Shown here piece after piece: positions 18,959 to 28,072 of a stretch of 64,000 nucleotides of DNA. The position numbers and the translations under genes were made by a program. Numbering within the stretch: position 1 is the stretch's first letter; each line of letters opens with the position of its first letter. Below the pieces are notes generated by a model. The model made no database searches, had not been told where the DNA came from, and worked only from the letters and a program-made list of their open reading frames with translations. The DNA comes from Ancylomarina sp963977525 (GTDB lineage: Bacteria > Bacteroidota > Bacteroidia > Bacteroidales > Marinifilaceae), in the NCBI GenBank assembly GCA_963977525.1, contig CAXBPC010000011.1:65517-129516 (forward strand), written 5' to 3'.

Positions 18959-20093
18959 GCTGTTTATTTTGTGTGAACAGTTTTTTAACTTGATTTCGTC
19001 TATTCAATAACCACTTTAAGATTCCCCCAACAGGACAAAAGAATCGGCAAAAGAAGTTTGAAAAGAATAATGCTCCTATAAGTGAAGTAGGTAAAATATA
19101 CCATTGAATTCCAGCTCCTTTTAAGGAAAATAGCATTGCAAAAGGTTCGTAAGATGACACAATTGGGTTTTTGGATATAAAAATCAGAATAAGAGATAAC
19201 CAGATCAATAGGTTTGGAGTCTGAGATAAAACTTTTCCTAATGATTTATTCATGTTAATATTGATTCCTGAAATCTGATGCAAAAGCATTTGACTCGCTC
19301 TGAATGGGCAAATGGCTGTACAATAAACATTCTTTCCCCATACAATTACCAAACTAAGTGTGCCAGCAACTAGTAACCACCAGCTTAAGTGAGAATGAAT
19401 ATCAGGGAAGTATCCAAGTAGTATACGTCCAAAGTGTGTTAATGACAGCGATGCATTAAACAGAAAGCCGATGAATACCAAGCCAAGGAATAGATTTAGA
19501 TAAATCAGCTTCTTTTGCTTTAGATAAATGGCTAAAAAACCAATCAATATAATTAAAGCTACAATGCCTTCTTTTAGAGTTAAATGCCATTTTACCTCAA
19601 TTTGAGGTGTTTGAGTTTTAAAAACGCTTTTTGCAATTAGATAAGAGGCATCACGAACAGCAATGGCAATGGCCAATGAACTTACTGTTGCTCCCGATAC
19701 GGCATCCACATCCTTTTTTAGTTGGAATTGATCGGTTAGTTTCTTCCCATTGTACTGCTGGTAATATCTTTTGTTTGAAAGTTTTGCTACAAATGAAGGT
19801 GTTTCAAAACTCTTCATTAACTCTGCTTTTATTATATTTCCTGTGGTATTGCTAAGAATAGCGACTTGCAAAGGCCCACCATATCCTTGTGATGATCCTG
19901 TTGCTAAATAACCCAATAAACTATCAGCCTGATAAATTGGATAGACAGCTTCTTTCGCTTCTCCCAAACTAATATCTGCAGCTTGTAATATTTTTAAATG
20001 CTCAAGTTGCTGAGAATTATCAGTAAAAATTACCCCATAGCAGAAAGCCATACCTAGAGTTATCCAGGCAAACCAATTGATATATTTCTTCAT
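18951..20093 (-). CDS. rdhC: RdhC-like FMN-binding, 4Fe-4S membrane protein (NosR-like)
   Basis: 380 residues. An N-terminal membrane anchor leads into an FMN-binding domain with SGATVSSLAIA, where FMN would be covalently held on Thr. Several membrane helices follow, with two CxxxCP motifs (NVYCTAICPFRAS and FFCRFFCPVGG). This architecture is that of NosR and of RdhC/PceC in organohalide-respiring bacteria, where it is proposed to carry electrons from quinol to the dehalogenase. It lies 76 bp downstream of rdhB, with a hairpin in the gap. Confidence 0.8.
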   Translation of the reverse strand: MKKYINWFAWITLGMAFCYGVIFTDNSQQLEHLKILQAADISLGEAKEAVYPIYQADSLLGYLATGSSQGYGGPLQVAILSNTTGNIIKAELMKSFETPSFVAKLSNKRYYQQYNGKKLTDQFQLKKDVDAVSGATVSSLAIAIAVRDASYLIAKSVFKTQTPQIEVKWHLTLKEGIVALIILIGFLAIYLKQKKLIYLNLFLGLVFIGFLFNASLSLTHFGRILLGYFPDIHSHLSWWLLVAGTLSLVIVWGKNVYCTAICPFRASQMLLHQISGININMNKSLGKVLSQTPNLLIWLSLILIFISKNPIVSSYEPFAMLFSLKGAGIQWYILPTSLIGALFFSNFFCRFFCPVGGILKWLLNRRNQVKKLFTQNKQHV

Positions 20094-20121
20094 GTATTAT
20101 TCTAAATCCTTATTAATAGAG

Positions 20122-20151
20122 ATCGAAGTCACGACTAGGTGTGACTTCGAT
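20122..20151 (-). other. Strong hairpin between rdhB and rdhC
   Basis: Perfect 11-bp stem ATCGAAGTCAC / GTGACTTCGAT with an 8-nt loop. No T run follows on the minus strand, so mRNA processing or partial attenuation fits better than a full terminator (inference). Confidence 0.55.
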
Positions 20152-20169
20152 ACTCAATAGAACAAAAAA

Positions 20170-20460
20170 CTAGTTGCTTATTGCTTTTTTAAGAGCCAAT
20201 CTTCTTCCTAATACCAAAAATATGATTGCAGGTATGACGAAAACAACGAGTCCCATACTTGCTGCTCGTGGTTCACCTTCAAGTATGGAACTAAAGCTCC
20301 ATGCTATTCCGAAGATGAAAAGGAAAATACCAAGGCATATACTTGACCAGGTTCCCCAATTGAATTTGAATTTTGTGTTGTAGTAATAAGTTGTTCCCAT
20401 AGCTAGAGTTGTGATAACGCCTAAGGAAAAAAATAGGATCTCTATTCCTGAAAATATCAT
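20170..20460 (-). CDS. rdhB: RdhB-like membrane anchor of reductive dehalogenase
   Basis: 96 residues with three hydrophobic helices. The segment GIAWSFSSILEGEPRAASMGLVVF matches the conserved loop of dehalogenase anchor proteins (PceB/RdhB), where a Glu-Pro/Ala-rich turn follows the second helix. It anchors RdhA on the outer face of the inner membrane. It lies 55 bp downstream of rdhA on the same strand. Confidence 0.8.
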   Translation of the reverse strand: MIFSGIEILFFSLGVITTLAMGTTYYYNTKFKFNWGTWSSICLGIFLFIFGIAWSFSSILEGEPRAASMGLVVFVIPAIIFLVLGRRLALKKAISN

Positions 20461-20515
20461 AGTTTTATATTTATTAATGATTTCTATATTGATAATTTAA
20501 GAGTTGAAGAGAGGC

Positions 20516-22009
20516 CTAATGGCCATCGTAACTTTTACCATCAGGACTATAGAATTTCGTTATAGATGCCTTGTCTTCAACATTACCATATCCAAATAAT
20601 TCATCCATTTCACGCATAAGGTCGTGCACAGGACCAGGCATTGCAGCAGTAATACTATCGACCAATCTATGGTGCCAAAAGTCTGGTTTGTTATAAGGAC
20701 ATGATGCGATACACATGCCACAATCATCGCCAAGTTCACCCCAAAGCTTGAAACACTTCTTCGCATCAACATGGTATTTTTTCACGCCCTTAATGTTGTA
20801 CCAAGCTTTATCTTTATTTTCATGTGTTGGATCAAATGATGGTTCTTTATCGTAGGAAATAGCCTTGGTTGGACAAGCATCAGCACAGCGCATACAACTT
20901 TTGCAAAAATCCATCACACCAAATGACTTTGGTTTATCGTATTCTACAAATTCAAAATCGGTATATACTTTAGCTAATCGAACACGTGGGCCATATTTGT
21001 ACGAAACCATTTGACCTAAACGTGAACTTTCACCTAAACCTGCGGCAATGCCATAAGGAACGCTTAAACCCATATCATTCCCTGCCGAAACAGCCTGATA
21101 ACCCAGATTTTTTAAATAAACGGATAACTGGTATGGTGTTTCCGCCATTTTAGAGTATCCCGCACCTGCTGCAGCACTACCAACATAGGATGGAGAGGCA
21201 GAAATACCTTCGTAATCCATCTCGAATGCCATGACTATAACTGTTTTTGGAACAAAAGGGAAGTCACTCCAGTCGGTAACGAATTTGTCTGGACCCCAGT
21301 TTTTTAATTCTTCAAGTTGTTCGGGACTTGGCGGTCCTGCAAAGGCTTTACGTGCAATAGGAGGAATAGGGTTTAAGAATTTACGATAATCCCATCTTTC
21401 ATCTCGTCGTGTAATACCAACAAGGTCGGCACCAAAAAGCCTAGCTGCTCTTTTAATTTGATTACTAGCTTCTTGTCTGCTTTCAAACTTAACTTTCTCT
21501 TTCACAACATAGTCATTGTCAAAAAGAGCATGAGGATTTTTATGTGTTTTCTGCTCCCAAGCATTTACACCAAAATCGGGAATAGCAGCCGGACTTGGTC
21601 CAGCAGCAAAATTATTCATAGCCCATGCACCTGCAAAGAGAGCTTTGTCAGCCTGAGTATATCCAACTTTGGAATTATCGTAAGCGAAGTTCATCTTTTG
21701 AACAAAGGCTTGTCCATCTGCGACTATTTCATCTTCAACATCTTCTCCAATAGCTTTTACGGCATCAACAAAAAACGAACGAGCTTGAACATGATCCCAG
21801 TTGCGTGGTGGTATATAATCATCACGTACTTCAACAGGAAAATCGTCGTGGGTTGTGACTAGCTTTTTAACAAGGTGCTCGTCTATTTTGTTTGCAGCAA
21901 CTTTCTTAGGTAAGGCCGTAATTGCTGATACTCCAACAACAGCAGATATGCCTCCAATTTTGAAGAATTCTCTTCTGTTAAAATTTGATGATTTTTTGTT
22001 TGTGCTCAT
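20516..22009 (-). CDS. rdhA: Reductive dehalogenase catalytic subunit
   Basis: 497 residues. The N-terminus carries a Tat signal (NRREFFKIGGISAVVG). The C-terminal third has the two iron-sulphur motifs of the family: CKSCMRCADACP and CFKLWGELGDDCGMCIASCP. The central part (VPYGIAAGLGESSRLGQMVSYKYGPRVRLA) is the corrinoid-binding region shared with epoxyqueuosine reductase, but the Tat signal, the anchor gene and the second motif separate it from QueG. It is expected to remove halogen from organohalides as a respiratory or detoxifying step outside the inner membrane. Substrate unknown. Confidence 0.88.
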   Translation of the reverse strand: MSTNKKSSNFNRREFFKIGGISAVVGVSAITALPKKVAANKIDEHLVKKLVTTHDDFPVEVRDDYIPPRNWDHVQARSFFVDAVKAIGEDVEDEIVADGQAFVQKMNFAYDNSKVGYTQADKALFAGAWAMNNFAAGPSPAAIPDFGVNAWEQKTHKNPHALFDNDYVVKEKVKFESRQEASNQIKRAARLFGADLVGITRRDERWDYRKFLNPIPPIARKAFAGPPSPEQLEELKNWGPDKFVTDWSDFPFVPKTVIVMAFEMDYEGISASPSYVGSAAAGAGYSKMAETPYQLSVYLKNLGYQAVSAGNDMGLSVPYGIAAGLGESSRLGQMVSYKYGPRVRLAKVYTDFEFVEYDKPKSFGVMDFCKSCMRCADACPTKAISYDKEPSFDPTHENKDKAWYNIKGVKKYHVDAKKCFKLWGELGDDCGMCIASCPYNKPDFWHHRLVDSITAAMPGPVHDLMREMDELFGYGNVEDKASITKFYSPDGKSYDGH

Positions 22010-22140
22010 TGTGTCAATATTTTGTTACAGTTCAAAACTGCAGCTAAAACATTGATATATCGACAAAGCCAATAATTTCGGACGTATGCCAATTAATTAA
22101 GACGAGAGGTAAAGAGCCCTTTTAATGGTTTAATATTAAA

Positions 22141-23226
22141 CTAGGAGCCTTTAATGAATTGAGAAGGCGTTATTCCAGTAATTTTTTTGAAGGCAGCGTT
22201 GAAAGTAGCCTTTGATTTAAAACCTGATTCGAATGCCATTGCTAGTATTGTAAAATTCCTATACTTCTCTTCTTGGGAGAGTCTTTTAAACTCTTCTACT
22301 CGGTAGTTATTAATGTAATCGTTGAAAGATTGGTTCATTAATCCATTTAGTGTTTCGGATATCACATGAGTAGGAATTTGGCATTCTTGAGAAAAGCTTG
22401 AAAGATTGAATTCAAAATCGAGGTATGGTCTTTTATTTTCCATGATTTGATTCATCTTAACAACATTTCCTTCAGCTAATTTTCGAGTCAATTTAGACTT
22501 GTCGTATTTCTTAAACCCTCCTAAACCAACTTTTTCGGTACTTAAGTGCAAAGTTTTTGGTTCACTAACAATTACATAACTTATGGCATATCCCAAGACA
22601 ACAAGAAATCCTAGATTTATGATATCCATTATTGCTTCAGAGCCATCTATAAATAGGGGAAGGTTTATTTTAATTGCAAGGATAACGAAATGAGCTGTCA
22701 TCATCAATACAAGCAGCCTGATGAGAACGGTTCTCTTTTTATTGTAGTTAAAGATGTTTAATGAAAATCCTTTAATCTGATAAAAGTTCCCTATCATCTT
22801 TAGAATTAGGAAAGGGTATATTAGATAAATGGAAACAACAATATTCTTACTAATAAATAACAAAAATGACTTACTCTCAGCAGAGTTAATGTAGAAAAGA
22901 AAAACAATTCCAGCCATTAAGTATGGGACAATATGGAGAAGACTAATTCTTGTAAACTTTAGTTTTCCATACAATACGGACATTACGTAATAATAAACGA
23001 TAAGAGGTGCTATGGTAGCTATAGGAACAACTATAAATGGCCAGTTAGAATTTAATTCGATAAATCCTTTGTAAAAGAAATAGTAGTAAACGTAGTGAAG
23101 TATAATATTAATAAATATGATTTTAAGAATAAGATTAGGTAAAGTCCTAAACTTAGAACGTAGTAGGATAATTATCAGACCAATAATCTGAGCTCCACAA
23201 AAGAGTATTAGGTTTGGGATGTTCAT
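22141..23226 (-). CDS. Membrane-bound AraC family regulator, probable rdh regulator
   Basis: 361 residues. The first ~220 residues form about seven hydrophobic helices; the C-terminal ~100 residues are an AraC helix-turn-helix pair (FTILAMAFESGFKSKATFNAAFKKITGITPSQF). It is transcribed towards rdhA and separated from it by 131 bp. The architecture suggests a membrane sensor feeding directly to DNA. Control of rdhABC is inferred from position only. Confidence 0.8.
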   Translation of the reverse strand: MNIPNLILFCGAQIIGLIIILLRSKFRTLPNLILKIIFINIILHYVYYYFFYKGFIELNSNWPFIVVPIATIAPLIVYYYVMSVLYGKLKFTRISLLHIVPYLMAGIVFLFYINSAESKSFLLFISKNIVVSIYLIYPFLILKMIGNFYQIKGFSLNIFNYNKKRTVLIRLLVLMMTAHFVILAIKINLPLFIDGSEAIMDIINLGFLVVLGYAISYVIVSEPKTLHLSTEKVGLGGFKKYDKSKLTRKLAEGNVVKMNQIMENKRPYLDFEFNLSSFSQECQIPTHVISETLNGLMNQSFNDYINNYRVEEFKRLSQEEKYRNFTILAMAFESGFKSKATFNAAFKKITGITPSQFIKGS

Positions 23227-23320
23227 AAAAAGAGTAGTGCTTTAGATTCTCGAAAAGTAAAGCATAAATATTATAAATACAAAACTAAGATAGTTTCAAT
23301 TTGCTACTGTTGACCTTTTA

Positions 23321-23692
23321 TTAAAATTGACTCAACCATTCAAGAGAAGCTCTTTTTGTTGAGAAAATATTAAATTCATATTTGCTGTTTTTTTCTAATT
23401 CTTTATAGAGCATTGATAGAGCTGTAGTGTTAGGATCGGTAACAATAATAGCATCAGTAATAGAATCATACTGCTCTAGAGATTTTTCATTTTCGATAAC
23501 AATACTTTGTAGGTCGGTGAATGAGAAGTTGAAAACTGCCTGACTTGCATCAGTTATTATTTTTAGGTGACGAGGGTATGTTTTATTATTTTTTGTTGAA
23601 ATAATATAGTCTAAAATTTCTTTCAAGTTTATATTACCTTCAAATTTAGATACCAGTATACCTGTTTGTTGGTTAAATTTTGACACAAGCAT
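23321..23692 (-). CDS. STAS/SpoIIAA-like small protein
   Basis: 123 residues of alternating strands and helices (GILVSKFEGNINLKEILDYI, HLKIITDASQAVFNFSF, DAIIVTDPNTTALSMLYKELE). This fits the SpoIIAA/STAS-like family found as single small genes in Bacteroidota. No phosphorylatable Ser is obvious. It lies 26 bp downstream of the glycosyltransferase gene on the same strand, so it may be cotranscribed with it. Confidence 0.55.
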   Translation of the reverse strand: MLVSKFNQQTGILVSKFEGNINLKEILDYIISTKNNKTYPRHLKIITDASQAVFNFSFTDLQSIVIENEKSLEQYDSITDAIIVTDPNTTALSMLYKELEKNSKYEFNIFSTKRASLEWLSQF

Positions 23693-23718
23693 AGTGTTTA
23701 TTTTTAATAAGTTATTGC

Positions 23719-25014
23719 TTAATTCTTCTTTAGAAACATGCTGTAAATACTAATGAGCTTATCTGCTTGATCATAAATATTAAACGCCTTCTCAACACCT
23801 TTTCGTGCATTGAGGGATAATTCTTGCAATTTATCTTCTTTATTTAATAGGTCTTGTAAAGTAATAGCTAGTTCTTCTGGACTGTTGTTCTCGTAAATGA
23901 TACCACCATTCGATTTTTCAACAATTTCGGGAAATGCGCCTAGCTTTGGTTGCACTACAGGTACTCCAGAAGCCATGCTCTCCAATAAATATAAACCGAA
24001 GGCTTCTCCGTTTCTTACGGGTACAGATATCATTTTAACCTTAGCAAAGAAATCATGCCTTCCTTCACCATCAAAGTCTTCATGAAATTCAACCTGATTC
24101 GTAAGACCTTCAGCTTTTAGCTTCTGTTTTACTTGTTTAATTATAGGCTTGTCGTCTCCAGTTGATCCTCCTGTTAGAATCAGCTTTACATCTTCGAACG
24201 CACTATCTTTTTTAAGTAGGATATAAGCATCAACTATGATGTCGAAACCATTTGCCGCGCACATTCGTGATATATAACCAATGTTTCGTACTTTCTTACT
24301 TGATGATGCATATGTGTATTCGTCAGGATCGACACCTAAATGGTTTGTGAATACTTTATTAGGAGGGAGGTTCATTTTTTCTAAGGAAAGCTTGGCGTAA
24401 AAATCACTAACAGCAATAAAAGCATCAACATATTCTGATTTGGTACTCATTAGCTTCCATACCTTATCCCTAAAAGAATCTTTCATAGCATCTACCCAAA
24501 CATCTTCATCTTGTAAAGAGCAAATGATTGCTGCATTGGGGAATTCTTTTTTTAGTTTTGGAGCTAAGCCTAACAGTAGGGCATTTGACAAATGAATAAC
24601 ATCTGGTTGAAGATATTCTGCCATCCAACTTACCATTCTATTCAGTTCATCTTTTTGTTTGCCTTCTTCGCCCATCAACATAGAGATGGTCATTTCTTCC
24701 AAACCTTCCGCGTTTGTTGAACCAGCCATACTCGCAGCCAATTTTAACATAGGGCCAGAGTTCAAAAGACGATCCATCCAAGCGGGTGCATGCCTGAAAA
24801 TAGGATACAATTGCTTTAGATAGATACTAATGGCTCCATAAAATACAGGTATTTCATTTAGGTCGTGCTCATCAGAAAATAAAGGAAGGTACATGGGTAA
24901 CTTTGTAACCTGATGGCCTTGCTTTTTCATAGCAAGGTGAAATTTATCATCGCGTAAACAATTACCGCAGTAGAAACTACCACCAGATCCAGGTATAATT
25001 TGTAGAATATCCAT
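23719..25014 (-). CDS. Family 4 glycosyltransferase
   Basis: 431 residues, GT-B fold. N-terminal acceptor domain begins QIIPGSGGSFYCGNCLRDD; the C-terminal donor domain has NIGYISRMCAANGFDIIVDAY and GEAFGLYLLESMASGVPVVQP, with the E-x7-E pattern of retaining GT4 enzymes. A sugar transfer to a surface polysaccharide or lipid is expected; substrates are unknown. Cotranscribed with the STAS-like gene. Confidence 0.85.
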   Translation of the reverse strand: MDILQIIPGSGGSFYCGNCLRDDKFHLAMKKQGHQVTKLPMYLPLFSDEHDLNEIPVFYGAISIYLKQLYPIFRHAPAWMDRLLNSGPMLKLAASMAGSTNAEGLEEMTISMLMGEEGKQKDELNRMVSWMAEYLQPDVIHLSNALLLGLAPKLKKEFPNAAIICSLQDEDVWVDAMKDSFRDKVWKLMSTKSEYVDAFIAVSDFYAKLSLEKMNLPPNKVFTNHLGVDPDEYTYASSSKKVRNIGYISRMCAANGFDIIVDAYILLKKDSAFEDVKLILTGGSTGDDKPIIKQVKQKLKAEGLTNQVEFHEDFDGEGRHDFFAKVKMISVPVRNGEAFGLYLLESMASGVPVVQPKLGAFPEIVEKSNGGIIYENNSPEELAITLQDLLNKEDKLQELSLNARKGVEKAFNIYDQADKLISIYSMFLKKN

Positions 25015-25090
25015 ATGTGTACTTTGAACTCACAAGATAATAAAAAGGAGAGTTAGTTTGTGCTGCTACTGAGTCATTTTTAGAATAAAA

Positions 25091-25226
25091 ACGAGGGTGT
25101 CCAGAAATATGTATATTCGTCATTCTGAACTTGTTTCAGAATCTGTACTCATTGATTATGAGATCCTGAAATTAATTCAGGATGACGATCAATGGTTGAC
25201 ATACATATTTTTGGACACCCTCGTCA
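25091..25226. repeat. 136-bp palindromic repeat element (MITE/REP-like)
   Basis: Outer arms at 25091-25115 and 25202-25226 are complementary with two or three mismatches (ACGAGGGTGTCC / GGACACCCTCGT). Inside are two smaller hairpins, ATTCTGA...TTCAGAAT and ATCCTGAA...TTCAGGAT. No coding potential. The form is that of a non-autonomous repeat. Confidence 0.7.
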
Positions 25227-25262
25227 TTAAAAAGAGGGGTTTCCTTTTTTACTTGTGGGCCT

Positions 25263-25892
25263 TTAAATCGCCTCAAGAATAATTTTGACACTCTTTGAGC
25301 GTTGACCAACGATTTGACCTTTTTTCTTGAAATAGGCTGTGTATTCGCGGACCTCAGGTTCTTGAGGGTTTATTCTTGCACTGGTGTCGTTATAATAGTT
25401 TTGAGTGACAGTCTCCTCATATTTGTCTTCCCCTTTATTGATGTTACAAGTCAAACGAATGCTATCGTAAGGTGTTTTCTTATACTTAACCTGAGGTATT
25501 CCAGCCAATAATTTAACGCTTAAAACAGGATAATCTGTATCCATATCAACCACGCGTTTAGTGTTGTTCATACCCAAATCTTCAAGAACTGCCAGGGTGC
25601 AATTCGGACTCATTTCTGCATCCTTTTTTGTGCCTCTAATCTCACGGGTTAAGGGCTTGATCAATTCCTTACATTTTTGGGTTGCAGCACGAGCCTCAGC
25701 ATGTAACGCATTTTTCTTATTACAGGCATCAAGATAAGCCGTTAGGTTAGCTTTAAGAGTAGTTAGTTTAGCCTCATCCAAACCGAGGATTGCGGTATAG
25801 TTATCAATCTTCGATTCAAAATTATGGACTTTACTGATAAAATCCTCTTCTTTTTTCGCTATGTAATCAACGAATTCTGTGGTTTGTGCCAT
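25263..25892 (-). CDS. Unrecognised 209-residue protein, helical N-terminus and beta C-terminus
   Basis: The first ~110 residues are amphipathic helices (DEAKLTTLKANLTAYLDACNKKNALHAEAR). The rest looks like a beta-sandwich ending (REYTAYFKKKGQIVGQRSKSVKIIL). No signal peptide. The family is not recognised; similar proteins occur as orphan genes in this phylum (recollection, not checked). A degenerate array of ~21-bp repeats begins 520 bp upstream and a palindromic element lies just downstream. Compare the gene at 61870-62529, which has a similar setting. Confidence 0.65.
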   Translation of the reverse strand: MAQTTEFVDYIAKKEEDFISKVHNFESKIDNYTAILGLDEAKLTTLKANLTAYLDACNKKNALHAEARAATQKCKELIKPLTREIRGTKKDAEMSPNCTLAVLEDLGMNNTKRVVDMDTDYPVLSVKLLAGIPQVKYKKTPYDSIRLTCNINKGEDKYEETVTQNYYNDTSARINPQEPEVREYTAYFKKKGQIVGQRSKSVKIILEAI

Positions 25893-26892
25893 TCTTACAG
25901 GTTTTAAGTTTAGATTAAAATTATTTAGGTGTTAATAGGTTCGCTTAACACTCTGTTTGCTAATTATTTTGTTTAATAAATTTAGACATAAAAATACTTA
26001 GCTTCCAAATGTTTTTAATATTTATTTCGTTGAAGTCTTAGACTGTTAATAAAATGGGCTAGTTGGGGCTGTTGTTTTTTTATAATTATTCTAAAAAAAG
26101 CTTACACTTAACAGTGTGTATTATTACTACAAAAAATATAAATTGCTTATGTTTATAATATTGCGTTTTTTTCTGTGAAAATTGCTAAGCATAGCATCTT
26201 TTTGACAGTCTGAAGTCCGCATGAAAAAAGCTTTTTGTGCTTTCTATTCAGTTTTTTTGTGCTTCAGTGTCAAAATTGACTTTTGAGTATATGGTTCAAT
26301 AGTTTGCTTAATGATTAAACTACCTTATGCCTTTGTTCATAGCTTATTGAGGTGAAAATGGAGTGCTCTGTTTTTTGTCATTACAAATTCAGAATTTTTG
26401 CTGAATCTCAACTTCTGGAAGAAATAGTAGCCCTACTGTTTCTTCGAGGAGAACCTCCTCGGTCTTGTAGTAGTGCTAATATATTTCGTAATAGCCCTGC
26501 TGAGCCCTTTAGTAGCACTCCTACAAAGTGTAGAAGTTGCTGACAGACCATCGAGGGTGACTACTGGAACTTTCGGCGGTGCTACTATTTCTTTCAGCAG
26601 CCCTGATATTTTTTCGAGGGAAGCTCCCTCAGCCTTCTAGTAGTACTGATATTTCTTCCAGCAGGACTCCTACTTTTTTGTAGTAGGGCTAATATATTTT
26701 TCAGATGTGCTAATGGTTTATTGAAGAGAACTGCTTAACTGATATGCATGTGGCTTTATCCCAGAAACTCTGACTGTGTATTTATTATGTAGAGCCATTC
26801 TGTTTTACATGAGGTTATAGTTTTACTCGTCTCTTGGATATTGTTAATATATTTATTTTCATAAATTTAGGTTTTGATCTACTATAATAATC
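25893..26892. other. 1-kb non-coding region with repeat array
   Basis: AT-rich. 25893-26400 shows only imperfect inverted repeats, such as TTGACAGTCTGAAG / CTTCAGTGTCAA at about 26200-26275. 26414-26700 holds the ~21-bp array listed separately. The remainder should include the promoter of the recombinase gene at 26893. Confidence 0.5.
26414..26700 (-). repeat. Degenerate ~21-bp tandem repeats, about 13 units
   Basis: Read on the minus strand the sequence divides into units mostly of 21-22 nt beginning YAG, for example CAGGGCTGCTGAAAGAAATAG and TAGCACCGCCGAAAGTTCCAG (one base over the quoted length is avoided elsewhere). Units are strongly diverged. The array lies upstream of the 25263-25892 gene. 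Confidence 0.6.
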
Positions 26893-27978
26893 ATGCAAAA
26901 AGTAAAACTCACTATATCGTCTGACACGCATCGCAAACAAAAGGTTGTGGCTATTCGTTTTAGCTATGAGGCTGGTCTTGTGGATTTATTAAAGCGAGAG
27001 TTTGCTGCCACTTGGAGCCAAACAAAGAAATATTGGTGGGTTGCTAGAGATAAGTTTGATTATAAGAAATTTAAGAAGGTTTTCTCTTTCACCTATGAGA
27101 TTGTAGTACAAGACGGGAATACTGATGTAGAAGAAGTTATTCGACTGCCGAAAGGCTTTATAGAAAAACTTAAAAGAGTTAGATACAGTGACAGTACAAT
27201 TAAGGTTTACAGTAAATATTTTAGAGATTTTCAGTCCGCTTTTCCTGATAAAGACTTAAATAAATTTACGCCTGAGGATATTAATGATTACATGCTCGGT
27301 TTAATAGAAAAGCAAAATATATCGACCAGCCAACAAAATCAAAGAATTAATGCGATTAAGTTTTATTATGAGAAGGTATTGGGCAGAGAGAAACTGTATT
27401 TTTCAATAGAACGACCTAAAAAAGAAAAATTACTACCTGATGTTTTGAGTAAAAATGAAATCTCAATAATGATAAATTCCACTCACAATTTAAAGCACAA
27501 ATGCTTAATTGCATTACTTTATTCTTGTGGGTTAAGAAGAAGTGAAGCCATTAATATGGAGTTGAAGAATGTAGACTCTGACCGTATGCTTATTAAAATA
27601 CGAGCAGGTAAAGGAAAAAAAGATAGATATGTACAACTAGCAAAACCAACATTATTACTTTTAAGAGCGTATTACAAGAAGTCTAAGCCTTTAAAATGGA
27701 TTTTTGAAGGACCTAGTAACAAACCATACAGTGCGAAAAGCATATCGAATGTTGTAAAAACAGCAGCCCAAAGAGTTGGAATTAAAAAACGAGTGTTTCC
27801 ACATATTTTGCGTCACAGTTTTGCTACTCACCATTTAGAACAGGGAACTGACTTAAGATATATTCAAGAATGGCTTGGGCATGGTAGCTCAAAAACAACT
27901 GAAAGGTATACCCATGTATCAAACAAGGATTTTATTAAATTTAAAAATCCTATTGACGATCTGATTGACGACACTTAA
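26893..27978 (+). CDS. Stand-alone tyrosine recombinase with extra N-terminal domain
   Basis: 361 residues. Residues ~1-85 are an unusual extra domain (RFSYEAGLVDLL, WSQTKKYWWVAR). Then a SAM-like core-binding domain and a catalytic domain with Arg in SCGLRRSEA, Lys in AGKGKKDR, HILRHSFATH, GHGSSKTTERY and the nucleophilic Tyr in RYTHVS. It lacks the insertion that marks integron integrases (IntI). Immediately downstream is a single-gene segment with complementary ends, so it may act on those ends (inference). Confidence 0.85.
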   Translation: MQKVKLTISSDTHRKQKVVAIRFSYEAGLVDLLKREFAATWSQTKKYWWVARDKFDYKKFKKVFSFTYEIVVQDGNTDVEEVIRLPKGFIEKLKRVRYSDSTIKVYSKYFRDFQSAFPDKDLNKFTPEDINDYMLGLIEKQNISTSQQNQRINAIKFYYEKVLGREKLYFSIERPKKEKLLPDVLSKNEISIMINSTHNLKHKCLIALLYSCGLRRSEAINMELKNVDSDRMLIKIRAGKGKKDRYVQLAKPTLLLLRAYYKKSKPLKWIFEGPSNKPYSAKSISNVVKTAAQRVGIKKRVFPHILRHSFATHHLEQGTDLRYIQEWLGHGSSKTTERYTHVSNKDFIKFKNPIDDLIDDT

Positions 27979-28072
27979 ATATATTTATACACTTACACAG
28001 CCAAATTAGATGTGTAAGTGTATGTTTTAGAAGAGATAAAAGAGATATAAATGTATATACACATACACACTC

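Noticed and set aside
20516..22009. Epoxyqueuosine reductase (QueG)
   Set aside because: The Tat signal, the adjacent RdhB anchor and RdhC-like genes, and the long second Cys motif fit RdhA rather than QueG.
22052..22066. FNR/CRP-like site TTGATATATCGACAA upstream of rdhA
   Set aside because: Only one half-site matches well; no consensus spacing on the other half.
26352..26543. 63-codon open frame
   Set aside because: It lies across the degenerate repeat array and reflects repeat composition rather than a gene.
26893..27978. Canonical integron integrase IntI
   Set aside because: The segment between the Lys motif and HILRH lacks the IntI-specific insertion, so it is a general tyrosine recombinase.
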